The notes beneath the pieces were generated by a model. It was not told where the DNA came from. It was given only the letters and a program-made list of their open reading frames with translations, and searched no databases. Shown one piece after another: positions 54,734 to 63,619 of a stretch of 64,000 nucleotides of DNA (positions are counted from its first letter, which is position 1; each line of letters begins with the position of its first letter). The translations under genes and the position numbers were made by a program. The DNA is from Microbacterium hydrothermale (GTDB lineage Bacteria; Actinomycetota; Actinomycetes; Actinomycetales; Microbacteriaceae): the NCBI RefSeq assembly GCF_004854025.1, contig NZ_STGM01000010.1, positions 1 through 64,000 on the forward strand. Direction: 5' to 3'.

Positions 54734-55438
54734 TCACCGCGGAACGTAATCCGGATACTCCTGCGTCCAATCCCGCCTGACCACCACTCGGCTTATGTCG
54801 TCGGCACTCATCCCTAGATTCAGCATCTCCACAAGCTGCGTCGCGTTCCCGCGATGCATGTCGACGATCTCTCCCCAGTTCGTCATGAGCGCTCGATTGT
54901 CTTCGTCGAGAATGTACAAGATCTCCAAGTCACCGAACGCGGCTGACCATTCCCCGGATGCGGGGGTCGTCGACCTGATGCGGAGCATGATGCTGGGCGC
55001 GTCAATTTCCATGACCGATAACTGACGGATATTGGCGTCTAGGAGCAGCGACGGGCTCTCGCACGTCAGCACGAGATGACCGTTGTCTATGCCGGACGGG
55101 CGCAGATCCTCTACCCGACTGTGGGCTTCGGGAGGAATCATTGCCGAGGCCTTCGGGCCCATGAAGGCGATGTTGCCGCTGTCCTTCGCGTGGGCGAGCA
55201 CGGATACCGGCCGGGGCCCGAGCTCGTATCCCAGCTCGGCCGCCGCGAGGTGCAGTAACGCGGCTGCTTCGACGCAAGCCGGCACACTCCCGAAGACGTC
55301 TCCGATCGCGATGACTGCCTCCTGCAGCATCTCGATTGGCGCAGGATCTGTGGGCGTCCAAGCCACCGCATCGAGACGTTTGCCGACGGCTCGCTCCTTC
55401 ACTCGCCGGTTCGCTTTCAGACGCGCTGCTTTCCCCAT
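54734..55438 (-). CDS. Hypothetical protein with basic N-terminus
   Basis: 234 residues, not recognised. It opens with a basic stretch MGKAARLKANRRVKERAVGK, followed by an alpha/beta region (IEMLQEAVIAIGDVFGSVPA; YELGPRPVSVLAHAKDSG) and a C-terminus rich in acidic strands. No signal peptide or membrane helix. ATG 55438 is chosen because the basic opening is typical of soluble actinobacterial proteins; upstream frame is unlike protein. It is divergent from the gene at 55541, with a 102-base gap. Confidence 0.6.
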   Translation of the reverse strand: MGKAARLKANRRVKERAVGKRLDAVAWTPTDPAPIEMLQEAVIAIGDVFGSVPACVEAAALLHLAAAELGYELGPRPVSVLAHAKDSGNIAFMGPKASAMIPPEAHSRVEDLRPSGIDNGHLVLTCESPSLLLDANIRQLSVMEIDAPSIMLRIRSTTPASGEWSAAFGDLEILYILDEDNRALMTNWGEIVDMHRGNATQLVEMLNLGMSADDISRVVVRRDWTQEYPDYVPR

Positions 55439-55540
55439 GGACCGAGGGTATCCACGCGAAACCGCGTCGGCGGAGTGCGCTTGCTCGAAGTGCACGGCCA
55501 CCATGTCGCGTGTCCGGGGGCACGACATACCCTGAGGTTC

Positions 55541-56074
55541 ATGACAGACGACGACACAAAGCCCTCCGACCGGCTGTACTACGGCATCGCTTCAATCCGA
55601 GGTTGGGACGAGGCTCTGCGGGAAGCGCACCACTATGGCGGGAACTACAACATCAGAATCGGGCGAGTGTTGTCCTCACTAATTCTCGGTGGCGGTGAAA
55701 ATAGCGAGCCGGTCGCCGTTGGTGGCACCCTCGACGACCACGGCGACGGCCATCTGATTGTCATCTATCCCGATCTCGCCGTATTCGGGCGAGCACACAA
55801 GCTGACCGCCAACGGCGGGGAGATGACGGTTACCGTGCACTCCCTCGACGAGATCGACAGGCTGCAGGTGAGTACGGAGCACAACTACTACGACGGCACG
55901 GCCAGTTACGCCCGCCACTCCGGGATCACCGTCGGGCTGACGCTCGACGGCGAAGAGCTCAAACTCATAGGCACGAGCTATTCGCAGAGCCCACTGTCAA
56001 CGAATGCTGCGGTGTTCGCCGCGCTTGAAGTGCTCCGCAAACGGCGCGCACGGCAGACTCAGGCGACGAGCTGA
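55541..56074 (+). CDS. Hypothetical protein
   Basis: 177 residues, not recognised. Mostly beta-strand pattern (HLIVIYPDLAVFGRAHKLTA; GGEMTVTVHSLDEIDRLQV; GITVGLTLDGEELKLIGTSY) ending in a helix with RKRRARQ, possibly a small PH-like or lipocalin-like domain, but this is only a pattern guess. ATG 55541. Its last 16 bases overlap, tail to tail, the 155-residue gene of the minus-strand cassette. Confidence 0.55.
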   Translation: MTDDDTKPSDRLYYGIASIRGWDEALREAHHYGGNYNIRIGRVLSSLILGGGENSEPVAVGGTLDDHGDGHLIVIYPDLAVFGRAHKLTANGGEMTVTVHSLDEIDRLQVSTEHNYYDGTASYARHSGITVGLTLDGEELKLIGTSYSQSPLSTNAAVFAALEVLRKRRARQTQATS

Positions 56075-56526
56075 CCGTCCGGGAGCGTCGGAGCGGTCGG
56101 AATCTCACCGCGCGCTGTCGCGCGGAACCAGAGATGCGCTCGTAGCGTCTTCCGCTCGGGGCGAGACATGCCGCGGTAGTCGACGAAACAGTGCGCAGGC
56201 GCGCGCACTTCGCCCTCCACGAGCGGGGCAGCCGAATCATCGACGACGTACCGGCCGCCCTCGACGACCTCCTCGACGGTCACCGCGTACACCGCGAGCG
56301 AGGGCCGGCTGGCGTTTCGAGTGTGCCAGTCTCGAGCGTCCTGCGGTGACGTGAGCGACGACCGCGCGAATGAGGGCATGTCCCGGTCGATCGTCGCCGG
56401 GCCGAAGGCGGTCGTCGCGATTTGATCCCCGTCGATCATCAGCTCCGTGATCTGACGATAGAGCTGCTCTTCCACCGCGCTCACGAGACTCTCCCCCTGG
56501 CGCAACTCGAGGTCGACGTCGGTCAT
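56059..56526 (-). CDS. Uncharacterised small protein of a two-gene cassette
   Basis: 155 residues. Conserved-looking blocks: VEEQLYRQITELMIDGDQIA, FGPATIDRDMPSFAR, YVVDDSAAPLVEGEVRAPAH and CFVDYRGMSRPERKTLRAHL. No signal, membrane helix or known catalytic motif; one cysteine. Start ATG 56526 overlaps the stop of the 383-residue gene (ATGA), so the two are translated together and probably act together. Function unknown. Confidence 0.62.
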   Translation of the reverse strand: MTDVDLELRQGESLVSAVEEQLYRQITELMIDGDQIATTAFGPATIDRDMPSFARSSLTSPQDARDWHTRNASRPSLAVYAVTVEEVVEGGRYVVDDSAAPLVEGEVRAPAHCFVDYRGMSRPERKTLRAHLWFRATARGEIPTAPTLPDGQLVA

Positions 56527-57674
56527 TCCACCCCCCGGCGGGCAAAGTCGATCGCTTCAGCCAGATTTTTCGTCTCGAAGTGAACACCGCTGCGATCTGT
56601 CGGAGTCATCTCGAACAGCTCGAACAGGCCGTCGGCCAAGATCTCGACGCTGCGGACTCCGGCGGTGCTCGCCCACTCCAGGAGCACGCCACCCTCCGCG
56701 GTCGGGAAGAGTCCAGGAAGCGCGACGTCGGCACCGACCGCTCGCACAATCTCTTGCGCAGCCTCTAGTGCGACGAACGAGATCTGCTCGCCTTCGCCGT
56801 CTTCCCATCCGCTGGGCAACGCCGCGAACTCCGTCAGCCGCTTACCCGCCGGTGTCGCGTCAAACTCGACGAGTTCGACGATGTGCGTGCGCCAGAATCG
56901 CTGTGGCTCGCCGTTCTTCGACCGCAGCTCGCCCGTTACGCGGGTAAGTGGGCCCTCGTTGGCAGAGTTCAGCACGGCGCGCAAATCTTCCAGCAGCTCT
57001 GTATTCTCGCGATACCACCCGTGCACCTTGCCCTGGGCAGTGACAAGCTCGAACTTCGTCGAGTTCGCGTCGACAGCCGTGATTCGACCGACGAGGCTCT
57101 CGTCGCGCTTCTCGACCAGCGGGGCGATCGTCGGCGGTTCGGGCTCGGCGAAAAAGTCGGTCAGCATCAAGTCGGCGCGAGCCTCGCGGCGCGTCTCGAC
57201 GGTGATGACGGTCGGCGTTGCGTCCGCTGGGTCCGCGTAGAACTCGATCGACTGTCCGTTGACGAGCGACTCACCAATGTCGGCGATCTCCTCGCGCACC
57301 TCGGCGACTAGTGCCGAGGGCACAGATGGTAGGTCCGGGAGCGGCGTGTGTGAGTAGGCGGCGAAGATCGTCGCGTCAGCGGCGTCTTGCGCCTCGACCT
57401 GGTACTGCACGTAGGTCGCATGTTGCTCGAACGCCAGGAGCACATCTGCGCTGCCCTCATCGATCTTCTCGATCGTCAGACCCACTCCGCCCGCGAAGTC
57501 GGCGGGCAGCTCGTCCTCGGGGTGATCGCGGCGCCACTCGAACTCCGCGAGCTTGCGGACCACGTCCTGGTAGCGCTGCAGCTCGATCAGTGAGTCGACC
57601 GGCAGCCGGCCGCCTTCGAACCGGTCGCCCGTGAGACGGATGCGCTTGAAGCGTGGCCCCCCCAGGTCGTCCAT
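56523..57674 (-). CDS. Uncharacterised 383-residue protein of a two-gene cassette
   Basis: 383 residues. N-terminal region FKRIRLTGDRFEGGRLPVDS, IELQRYQDVVRKLAEFEWRR and LTIEKIDEGSADVLL; a middle beta-rich, OB/SH3-like stretch (LVGRITAVDANSTKFELVTA; VTGELRSKNGE); and a C-terminal block LPSGWEDGEGEQISF with LFPTAEGGVLLEWAS. The last block resembles a segment I associate with uncharacterised bacterial proteins, but I cannot name the family. First gene of the cassette, with its partner overlapping by four bases. Soluble, cytoplasmic. Confidence 0.62.
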   Translation of the reverse strand: MDDLGGPRFKRIRLTGDRFEGGRLPVDSLIELQRYQDVVRKLAEFEWRRDHPEDELPADFAGGVGLTIEKIDEGSADVLLAFEQHATYVQYQVEAQDAADATIFAAYSHTPLPDLPSVPSALVAEVREEIADIGESLVNGQSIEFYADPADATPTVITVETRREARADLMLTDFFAEPEPPTIAPLVEKRDESLVGRITAVDANSTKFELVTAQGKVHGWYRENTELLEDLRAVLNSANEGPLTRVTGELRSKNGEPQRFWRTHIVELVEFDATPAGKRLTEFAALPSGWEDGEGEQISFVALEAAQEIVRAVGADVALPGLFPTAEGGVLLEWASTAGVRSVEILADGLFELFEMTPTDRSGVHFETKNLAEAIDFARRGVE

Positions 57675-58114
57675 GTGGACATCGTACGGTCAACCCACCG
57701 ACACGCACGAACCGCCCTGGGCGGCTACCCGACCGCAGCAATCTGCCCGCCCCCCCCCGATGCGGGGACGAGGCTCGAACGCTTCCGGCCCGTCCGGCTC
57801 GTCGAACCGCGTTCTGTGGGTGCTAAGAACGCCTCTTTCAGGTGATAGACCGATAGCGGATCATACGACACGGTAGGCAGCCCCCCCTGAAGACCTTGGG
57901 ACGCGGCCACTCCCCCGCACCTTTGGCGGGTTTCCTGACGTATAGGGCATTCGCCGGTGAGGCGTCAATCCGCGTCGTTCGGTATTCGGTGCTAGTACGG
58001 TCACGTCTGCGGCCCCCGGCAGCGGAGGCGAAACCGTCTGCTGGGGTCCGCGCTTCCCGGTGTCACCTGGGCGGCCGCGATCTCGCTGGATCACCGGCCG
58101 CTCAGGTGATCAGG
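57675..58114. other. Intergenic region, no gene seen
   Basis: 440 bases between the cassette and the DUF7882-type gene. It includes a run of nine or more C at 57747 and scattered short GC-rich stems. No supported coding sequence, repeat or RNA gene. Confidence 0.35.
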
Positions 58115-58402
58115 TCACACCCGCGTCGACGGGAGCGTCAACCCGTCCGGTCCGCTGGCCTGCTCCATCATCTCCTCGATGAGGTGCTTGTCGATCTGCG
58201 GGGGCCGGCTGCCGTAGAACTGCATGACGATCGGCGTCGCCGGATGGAACCAGATGCTGAGCTTGCCGTGCTCGGGGTGGGGCAGGTTCAGCATGAACGA
58301 CTCTTGGCGGCGGAGCTTGTTCATCACCACGATGCGCAAGTGGGAAAGCAGCCGGTCCTCGATGTCGACGACGGTGCGTTCCTGGTAGATCAGACGGCCC
58401 AA
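58115..58402 (-). CDS. DUF7882-type small protein
   Basis: 95 residues: MGRLIYQERTVVDIEDRLLS, then HLRIVVMNKLRRQESFMLNL and IVMQFYGSRPPQIDKHLIEE. This pattern is that of a Microbacteriaceae family (DUF7882) often mislabelled as ATP-dependent DNA ligase; it has no ligase domain and its role is unknown. Start is TTG 58402, seven bases after AAGGGG. Confidence 0.72.
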   Translation of the reverse strand: MGRLIYQERTVVDIEDRLLSHLRIVVMNKLRRQESFMLNLPHPEHGKLSIWFHPATPIVMQFYGSRPPQIDKHLIEEMMEQASGPDGLTLPSTRV

Positions 58403-58573
58403 CGGTGCCCCTTCAAATCAGCGCCCCAACAGGCAACCTCGTGATGGTACCGGACCGCCCGATCCGCGGCCGCACGCGGCAGTATGTTTCCCGAGGCGAG
58501 CGCACCACCGTAGGCGCGAGACCCACTAAGGTTCGACGCGAAGCCGCGTGTCAACTTTGAGGAAGTCAACCGA

Positions 58574-60016
58574 TTACACGGCGACGGAGTGGCGGGGCGG
58601 CTCGCGATACAACGGGTAGAAGTCGCCGACAATCTGCTCCGCCACCTCGTAGGAGTACCAGGCCGCTCCGCCGAGCCGCTGCTCGGCATCCTCCGTGAGG
58701 CGCACGCGCGCGGTGTGTGTGCCGGTGGGCTGAGCGCCGAGACGCACGAGGTCGAGGTCGTCGTCGAGCGATGCGCGCACACCGAGCTCGCCGATGCGAC
58801 CGTAGGAGAGGATCTCGACCTCGAGATTCGTCACGAGGACTTTGGCGACCGTGACGTCCCCGTGGGACGTGACCATCGCCAGCACGTCGTGCGGCGGGGT
58901 GTGGCCGTCGAGCGACGCCAGGAGATGAGCCAGCAGGTGCGCCTGGGTGGAGATCTCCGGGAGGTCCGTCACCACGATGTCGCGGTAGTCGACCGTGCGA
59001 TCGGTGCGCGGGGCCGTCAGGTCGCGCAGCGCTTCGGGCGACAGATCCGCCCACTCCCGCATGGCCGCGTACGCGCGGTCCTCCCCGCGCGAGGACGACC
59101 CGGCGTCGACGGCGTCCCAGTACGAGGGGGGACCCAGCCGGCGGGCCTCGTCGAGCGGACCGAAGCAGAACATCTTGCGCGCCCGGGAGTTGGCGAACTC
59201 CAGGAGCGCCTTCGTGAGGCTGACCTCCGCGGACGGGTGGGCCGCCTCGCCGCACGCCGACACCTCGATCCCGGCGTGGAAGTGATCGTCCGAGCCCATC
59301 ACGTAGGTGGAGCACACGCCGAACTCCGTCGCCGCGTGCTTGAAGACCGGAGTCACGCCCGACCTCCGCATCTCGTCGGCAAGGGCGCGGACGGACGCGG
59401 GCAGCGTCGAGGGGTCGATGGTCGGCGACAGCCGGTCGAGGGCGCGGAAGCGCAGGCCGTTGGTGTGCCGCTGCAGGATCTCGCCAAGCCCGTGGGCGAT
59501 CGCGCGCTCCGCGTCGAGGCCCGCGCCGAGTCCGTTGGTCACCGGGGGGATGAGGGCTTCGCCGTCGAGGACGCCGGAGTCGCTGACGAGGAAGTCCACG
59601 GGCACCAGGACGCTCTCGCCTGTGCGCAGCCGGACGGTGGGGAGCCAGGTCAGGACCGTCTCGTCGTCGTAGGTGCTGCCCGCCGGGAGCCCGAGCGTGC
59701 GGGGGTCGACGACGTGATCGTCGCCGTCGCGGAGGACGAGCTCGCGTCGCGATGCGCGGATGGCGTCGGGCAGCGCCTCGCGGAGCGCCCGAGCGAGCAC
59801 CGTGCCCTCGGCGAGCTCGCCGAGACCGCCGATGCGGGCGGCCTCGAGAGTGCGCCCGTAACCGTTGCCCTGCGCGTCGAAGCGGCCGTCGCGCAGAGCG
59901 GAGCACGTGGTCACCGGCACGCCCAGCCGGTCCAGGCCCGAGATGTCGAATTCGACGACGGTGCCCATTCCCCGCAGCGCCGCCTCATAGTGTGTGATGA
60001 TGTCGGCTGCTTCCAT
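58574..60016 (-). CDS. YcaO-like family protein
   Basis: 480 residues. Pattern of YcaO ATP-binding proteins: GTVVEFDISGLDRLGVPVTT, GNGYGRTLEAARIGGLGELAE, VTNGLGAGLDAERAIAHGLG followed by EILQRH, and SLTKALLEFANSRARKMF. YcaO enzymes activate backbone amides with ATP to make azolines, thioamides or amidines in peptides, or modify ribosomal protein S12. No cyclodehydratase partner or TfuA gene is visible. Start at ATG 60016 (a TTG three codons earlier is possible). It is divergent, 47 bases apart, from a Thr/Asp-rich small gene and a deacetylase-like gene. Confidence 0.78.
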   Translation of the reverse strand: MEAADIITHYEAALRGMGTVVEFDISGLDRLGVPVTTCSALRDGRFDAQGNGYGRTLEAARIGGLGELAEGTVLARALREALPDAIRASRRELVLRDGDDHVVDPRTLGLPAGSTYDDETVLTWLPTVRLRTGESVLVPVDFLVSDSGVLDGEALIPPVTNGLGAGLDAERAIAHGLGEILQRHTNGLRFRALDRLSPTIDPSTLPASVRALADEMRRSGVTPVFKHAATEFGVCSTYVMGSDDHFHAGIEVSACGEAAHPSAEVSLTKALLEFANSRARKMFCFGPLDEARRLGPPSYWDAVDAGSSSRGEDRAYAAMREWADLSPEALRDLTAPRTDRTVDYRDIVVTDLPEISTQAHLLAHLLASLDGHTPPHDVLAMVTSHGDVTVAKVLVTNLEVEILSYGRIGELGVRASLDDDLDLVRLGAQPTGTHTARVRLTEDAEQRLGGAAWYSYEVAEQIVGDFYPLYREPPRHSVAV

Positions 60017-60063
60017 ACGGGTCAACGTACTGACGTGTGGTGCTGGCGAGCCGGAGGTTGCAC

Positions 60064-60330
60064 ATGCCGCATGATCCTGAATTCGTCCGGATCGTCGAGG
60101 AGCAGGGGCGTCGACCCGTCGGCATCCCGGTGCTGCTCTTCACCGATGCGACGCTCGACGCGACGGACGCGACGGATGCCACCGACGCACCGGGCTCCGC
60201 CGGTGCGGGGGCCGTCCGCGCCGCCGCGGACGCGATCGGGGTCGACCTCGCCGACGTCGAGCTGTTCACCACCGACGCCTACCGCCTGCAGAGCGTGGCC
60301 GGGCACCTGGTCGTGGAGGAGGACGCGTGA
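60064..60330 (+). CDS. Small Thr/Asp/Ala-repeat protein
   Basis: 88 residues, not recognised. It has a central repeat TDATLDATDATDATDA, encoded by tandem GACGCGACG-type units (60150-60185), between an N-terminal PEFVRIVEEQGRRPVGIPVL and a C-terminal VDLADVELFTTDAYRLQSVA. GGAGG six bases before ATG 60064 supports translation. The stop overlaps the next start (GTGA). No Cys. It could be a small structural or substrate protein; a role as a YcaO substrate is only a hypothesis. Confidence 0.6.
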   Translation: MPHDPEFVRIVEEQGRRPVGIPVLLFTDATLDATDATDATDAPGSAGAGAVRAAADAIGVDLADVELFTTDAYRLQSVAGHLVVEEDA

Positions 60331-60917
60331 CGGACGACCTGCGCTGGTCGCCCGCGCGGCAGCGGGCGCTCGAGACCCGCCCCCTCATCGCCCTGAATTT
60401 CCACGAGGTGCCGCTCGAATGGCGCCCTCAGGCGCGGGAACGCATCGCCGACCTGTTGCGGTTCGGACCCGGGCTCGACCTCGACCGCCTCGACGAACCG
60501 GCCGAGGGGCCGCGCGTGGTCATCGGGTGGTACGACGGGTGGCGCGACACCGCCCTCTTCGGCGCCGACGTCTGCGCGGAACTCGGGGTGAGGGCGTTCT
60601 TCTTCCCGATCACCCGGCCCCAGCGCTCCGGGCGCGGCACGCTCACCGCCGACGATCTCGCCGACATCGCGACGGCCCACGAGGTGGGCTTCCACACCGC
60701 GACGCACCGCAGCGCGCCGACGATCACGCGCGCGAACCTCCGCGCCGAGGTCGACCGGCCGATGGCCGAGATCGAGCGGGCGACCGGTCGGCGCCCCCGC
60801 GTGGCGGCGTGGCTCCTCGGCTCGCGCTACGACCCGGAATCGCTCGGCAATCAGCGCCTGCGGGAGTTGGGCGTGGAGTTCATGGTGTCGAACTGGTCGC
60901 TCGAGCGTATTCCCTGA
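60327..60917 (+). CDS. Polysaccharide deacetylase-like (NodB-fold) protein
   Basis: 196 residues. VVIGWYDGWRDTALFGADVC, then LGVRAFFFPI and HEVGFHTATHRSAP (about residues 114-127) follow the NodB / carbohydrate-esterase-4 layout, with the HxxxH-type metal site in HTATH. The first motif, normally TFDDG, reads GWYDG, keeping one Asp. Short for the family, so it may be a minimal domain. Start GTG 60327 overlaps the preceding stop, coupling it to the Thr/Asp-rich protein. Confidence 0.68.
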   Translation: MTDDLRWSPARQRALETRPLIALNFHEVPLEWRPQARERIADLLRFGPGLDLDRLDEPAEGPRVVIGWYDGWRDTALFGADVCAELGVRAFFFPITRPQRSGRGTLTADDLADIATAHEVGFHTATHRSAPTITRANLRAEVDRPMAEIERATGRRPRVAAWLLGSRYDPESLGNQRLRELGVEFMVSNWSLERIP

Positions 60918-61391
60918 GCCGAGGCGTGCGGAGGTCGGTCGGCTCGCGCATCGAGGATGTCGTCGTCGGGCGGGATGCCGGGACGACGCCGTCCGCGGGA
61001 TCGTCTTCCTGTCGTTCGCGCGGCGTGACGACCACTTCGCCGATTTAATCAAGGCCCCCGTGGCGGAGACCGCGCGCCCCACAATGAGCGCAATGGATCT
61101 CCGCGAGCGAGTCGCCGTGCTGCCTGCTTCAGGCATCGGGCCGACCGCAGCGCGCCCCGCCCCATCCCACGTCTCCGTCGCGGCGCAGCGCGTATCCCGC
61201 GCGACCGCCGGTCGGCCGAGCGACCGCCTCGGCGGACGCGGCCTCGACCGGCCGCGCCGGCGACCCCACAGTCCCTGCCCCCTTCGCCTGCGCGACGGCG
61301 CTCCCGGCCCCCGCGGTCGGACATCGCTCGTCGTGCCCGAGTGGGATCGGCTGCCCCACAGCCGTCCGCTCATCGACACGAGAGATGAACC
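60918..61391. other. Intergenic region ahead of a sugar ABC operon
   Basis: 474 bases. Weak open frames rich in Arg/Pro look non-coding. The region must hold the promoter of the operon at 61392; GATTTAATCAAGGC near 61043 is the only AT-rich patch. No palindrome or regulator gene is seen in the window. Confidence 0.35.
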
Positions 61392-62684
61392 ATGACCACC
61401 AGACGAATCCTGGGCGCCACCGCCGCGATGGCGGCGACCGCGCTCACCCTGAGCGGATGCACCGGGTTCACCGGAGGCGGCAGCACGACCTCCGAGGGCA
61501 CCCTCACCTTCACGACCTGGGCCAGCGAGTCCGAGAAAGCCTCCTTCGAGCAGCTCGTCAGCGATTTCGAGGCCGCGAACGACGGCGTCACCGTGGAGCT
61601 CAACGTCGTCCCCTACGACCAGATGTTCAGCAATATCGACGCGCAGCTCTCCGCCGGGAACGCCCCGGACGTCTTCCGCGTCGACTACGGCAACCTCGGC
61701 GTCTACTCCAGCCAGGACCAATTGCTCGACGTCAGCCCGTACTTCTCCGCCGACGAGATCGCCGCCTTCACGCCCGCGATGTGGGAAGCGGTGTCGTACG
61801 ACGGCACGCCCTACGGCGTCCCGCACCAGACCGACGTGTCGGCGCTGGTCGTGAATACGCAGCTCCTGGCGGCGGCGGGCGTGACCGACCTACCCACCGC
61901 GCAGGCGGACGCATGGACCTGGGACGAGTTCGCCGACGCCGCCGCGAAGCTGAAATCCTCCCTCCCGGCCGACACGTACCCGTTCGTCTACAACTGGCAG
62001 CTCGGCGGGACCCCGCGCTGGCTTAGCTGGTTATTCCAGGCCGACGGGGCGCTTCTCGCCGACGACGGCACGACGCCGGCGATCGACTCCGCCGCGGGGG
62101 CGAAGGCCCTCGACTTCACCCGCTCCTTCTTCGAGAACGGATGGGTGCCCCCGACGAGCTCGGTCAAGGCGACAACCTACGCGGACGCGTTCTTCACCGA
62201 GCAGTCGGTGGCGATGGCCTTCGCCGGATCGTTCGTCGTGCCCGACATCGACAACCTCGCCAATTTCGAGTGGACGGCACTGCCGATGCCCGTCGACGAG
62301 CGCGGAGCCACCGACCTCGGCGGGAACGCCCTGGTGGCCACAAAGGGCACAGACCAGCCCGACCTGGCGGCGTCGTTCCTGAAGTTCATGGTGGATGCCG
62401 AGAACATGACGACCTTCTGCGCCGCGACGAACGAATTGCCCACGCGCGTCGACATCGACCCGGCCTCCATCGACTTCGCCGTGCGTCCCGACGTCATGCC
62501 CGTCTTCGTCGAGCAGGCCGCGACGATCCAGCCCTCCGACGTGACGCAGCTGACCTCTCCGTACCTCGCGTCGATCGCGGTGTCGATGCAGGACCAGCTA
62601 GAGGCGGCGTTCCTGAACGGACAGAGCACGGCCGACACGCTGGCCAACCTCACCGACGCCATCCGCGAAGCGACCGCGTCATGA
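61392..62684 (+). CDS. Sugar ABC transporter substrate-binding lipoprotein (CUT1)
   Basis: 430 residues. Lipoprotein signal ending TLSGC (Cys at about residue 23), then EGTLTFTTWASESEKASFEQ, GNAPDVFRVDYGNLGVY and VSYDGTPYGVPHQTD of family-1 sugar-binding proteins. It presumably binds an oligosaccharide or polyol. Its stop overlaps the permease start (ATGA). The start ATG 61392 follows GAGAG with short spacing. Confidence 0.86.
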   Translation: MTTRRILGATAAMAATALTLSGCTGFTGGGSTTSEGTLTFTTWASESEKASFEQLVSDFEAANDGVTVELNVVPYDQMFSNIDAQLSAGNAPDVFRVDYGNLGVYSSQDQLLDVSPYFSADEIAAFTPAMWEAVSYDGTPYGVPHQTDVSALVVNTQLLAAAGVTDLPTAQADAWTWDEFADAAAKLKSSLPADTYPFVYNWQLGGTPRWLSWLFQADGALLADDGTTPAIDSAAGAKALDFTRSFFENGWVPPTSSVKATTYADAFFTEQSVAMAFAGSFVVPDIDNLANFEWTALPMPVDERGATDLGGNALVATKGTDQPDLAASFLKFMVDAENMTTFCAATNELPTRVDIDPASIDFAVRPDVMPVFVEQAATIQPSDVTQLTSPYLASIAVSMQDQLEAAFLNGQSTADTLANLTDAIREATAS

Positions 62685-63610
62685 GCGTCGCGCCCGTCCG
62701 CGGCCGCCCGGGCCTCGTTCTGCCGGGGCGTCCGCGGACGGCGCGCGTCCGGGAGACCCTCACCGGGTACGGGTTCATCGCGCCCAACATGCTCCTGATG
62801 GGGCTGTTCCTGTTCGTCCCCATCGTCTTCGCGGTGCAGCTCTCGTTCACGAGCTCCCGGGGCTTCGGTGACCCCGAATGGGTGGGGCTGGCCAACTACA
62901 GCCGTATGGTCGGCGACCCGGTGTTCTGGCAGAGCCTCGGCAACACGCTGCTGTTCACCGCCATCACCGTGCCCATTGAGCTGGTGGGGGGCTTGGCGCT
63001 CGCTGTGCTGCTGAACTCGGTGCTACCGGCCAAGGGCTTGTTCCGCACCTTCATCGTGCTCCCGCTGGTCATCTCGGGCGTGGCGTCGGGGATGATCGCC
63101 GTCACCATGTTCAGCGAGGGGTCTGGGATCATCAACAAGGCCATCCAGGCGTTCGGTCTGCCCGCGGTGGCGTGGCAGTCCGACGGGACGGCGGCGTTCG
63201 TCTCGGTGATGATTACGGCCATCTGGTTGCGCATCGGCTTCAACATGGTCATCTACCTCGCGGGTCTGCAGAGCGTCTCGCCCGAGCTATATGAGGCAGC
63301 GCGCCTCGACGGGGCGGGCCGGTGGCAGCTGTTCCGCAACATCACCGCGCCGCTGGTCGGACCCTCGACGTTCTTCCTACTGATCATGAACGTGATCGCG
63401 TCGTTCCAGGTGTTCGACATCGTGTTCGTCATGACCGGGGGCGGCCCCGGGTTCTCGACCTCCGTGCTCGGCACCTACGCCTACCGCAACGGGTTCCAGA
63501 TCCGTGAGCAGGGCTACGGCGCCGCGCTCGGCGTCGTCATCCTGCTCATCACGCTGCTCTTCACCTACATCCAATGGCGCACGAGCCGCTCGCGCGACCT
63601 CGTCGAGTAA
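62681..63610 (+). CDS. Carbohydrate ABC transporter permease (MalF/UgpA type)
   Basis: 309 residues, six helices after a ~25-residue basic N-terminus, with the loop PELYEAARLDGAGRWQLFRN at about residues 201-220. It partners the MalG-type permease that follows nine bases downstream. ATG 62681 overlaps the binding-protein stop. Typical CUT1 operon order (binding protein, F-type, G-type permease). Confidence 0.87.
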   Translation: MSVAPVRGRPGLVLPGRPRTARVRETLTGYGFIAPNMLLMGLFLFVPIVFAVQLSFTSSRGFGDPEWVGLANYSRMVGDPVFWQSLGNTLLFTAITVPIELVGGLALAVLLNSVLPAKGLFRTFIVLPLVISGVASGMIAVTMFSEGSGIINKAIQAFGLPAVAWQSDGTAAFVSVMITAIWLRIGFNMVIYLAGLQSVSPELYEAARLDGAGRWQLFRNITAPLVGPSTFFLLIMNVIASFQVFDIVFVMTGGGPGFSTSVLGTYAYRNGFQIREQGYGAALGVVILLITLLFTYIQWRTSRSRDLVE

Positions 63611-63619
63611 GAGGCATCC

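Noticed and set aside
54551..54817. A plus-strand frame with partly coding-like residues (ADGEAVKLMPTDGRVQAAI)
   Set aside because: No ribosome site or family match, and it runs into the opposing gene at 54734. Too weak to call.
58589..61048. An 819-codon open frame on the plus strand
   Set aside because: It runs antisense to the YcaO gene and then in another frame through the deacetylase gene. Composition is Arg/Asp/Val-rich with no recognisable domain, typical of frames opposite high-GC genes.
61060..61395. A 111-codon plus-strand frame before the sugar operon
   Set aside because: Arg/Pro-rich, no homology I recognise, overlaps the operon start, and looks like promoter region.
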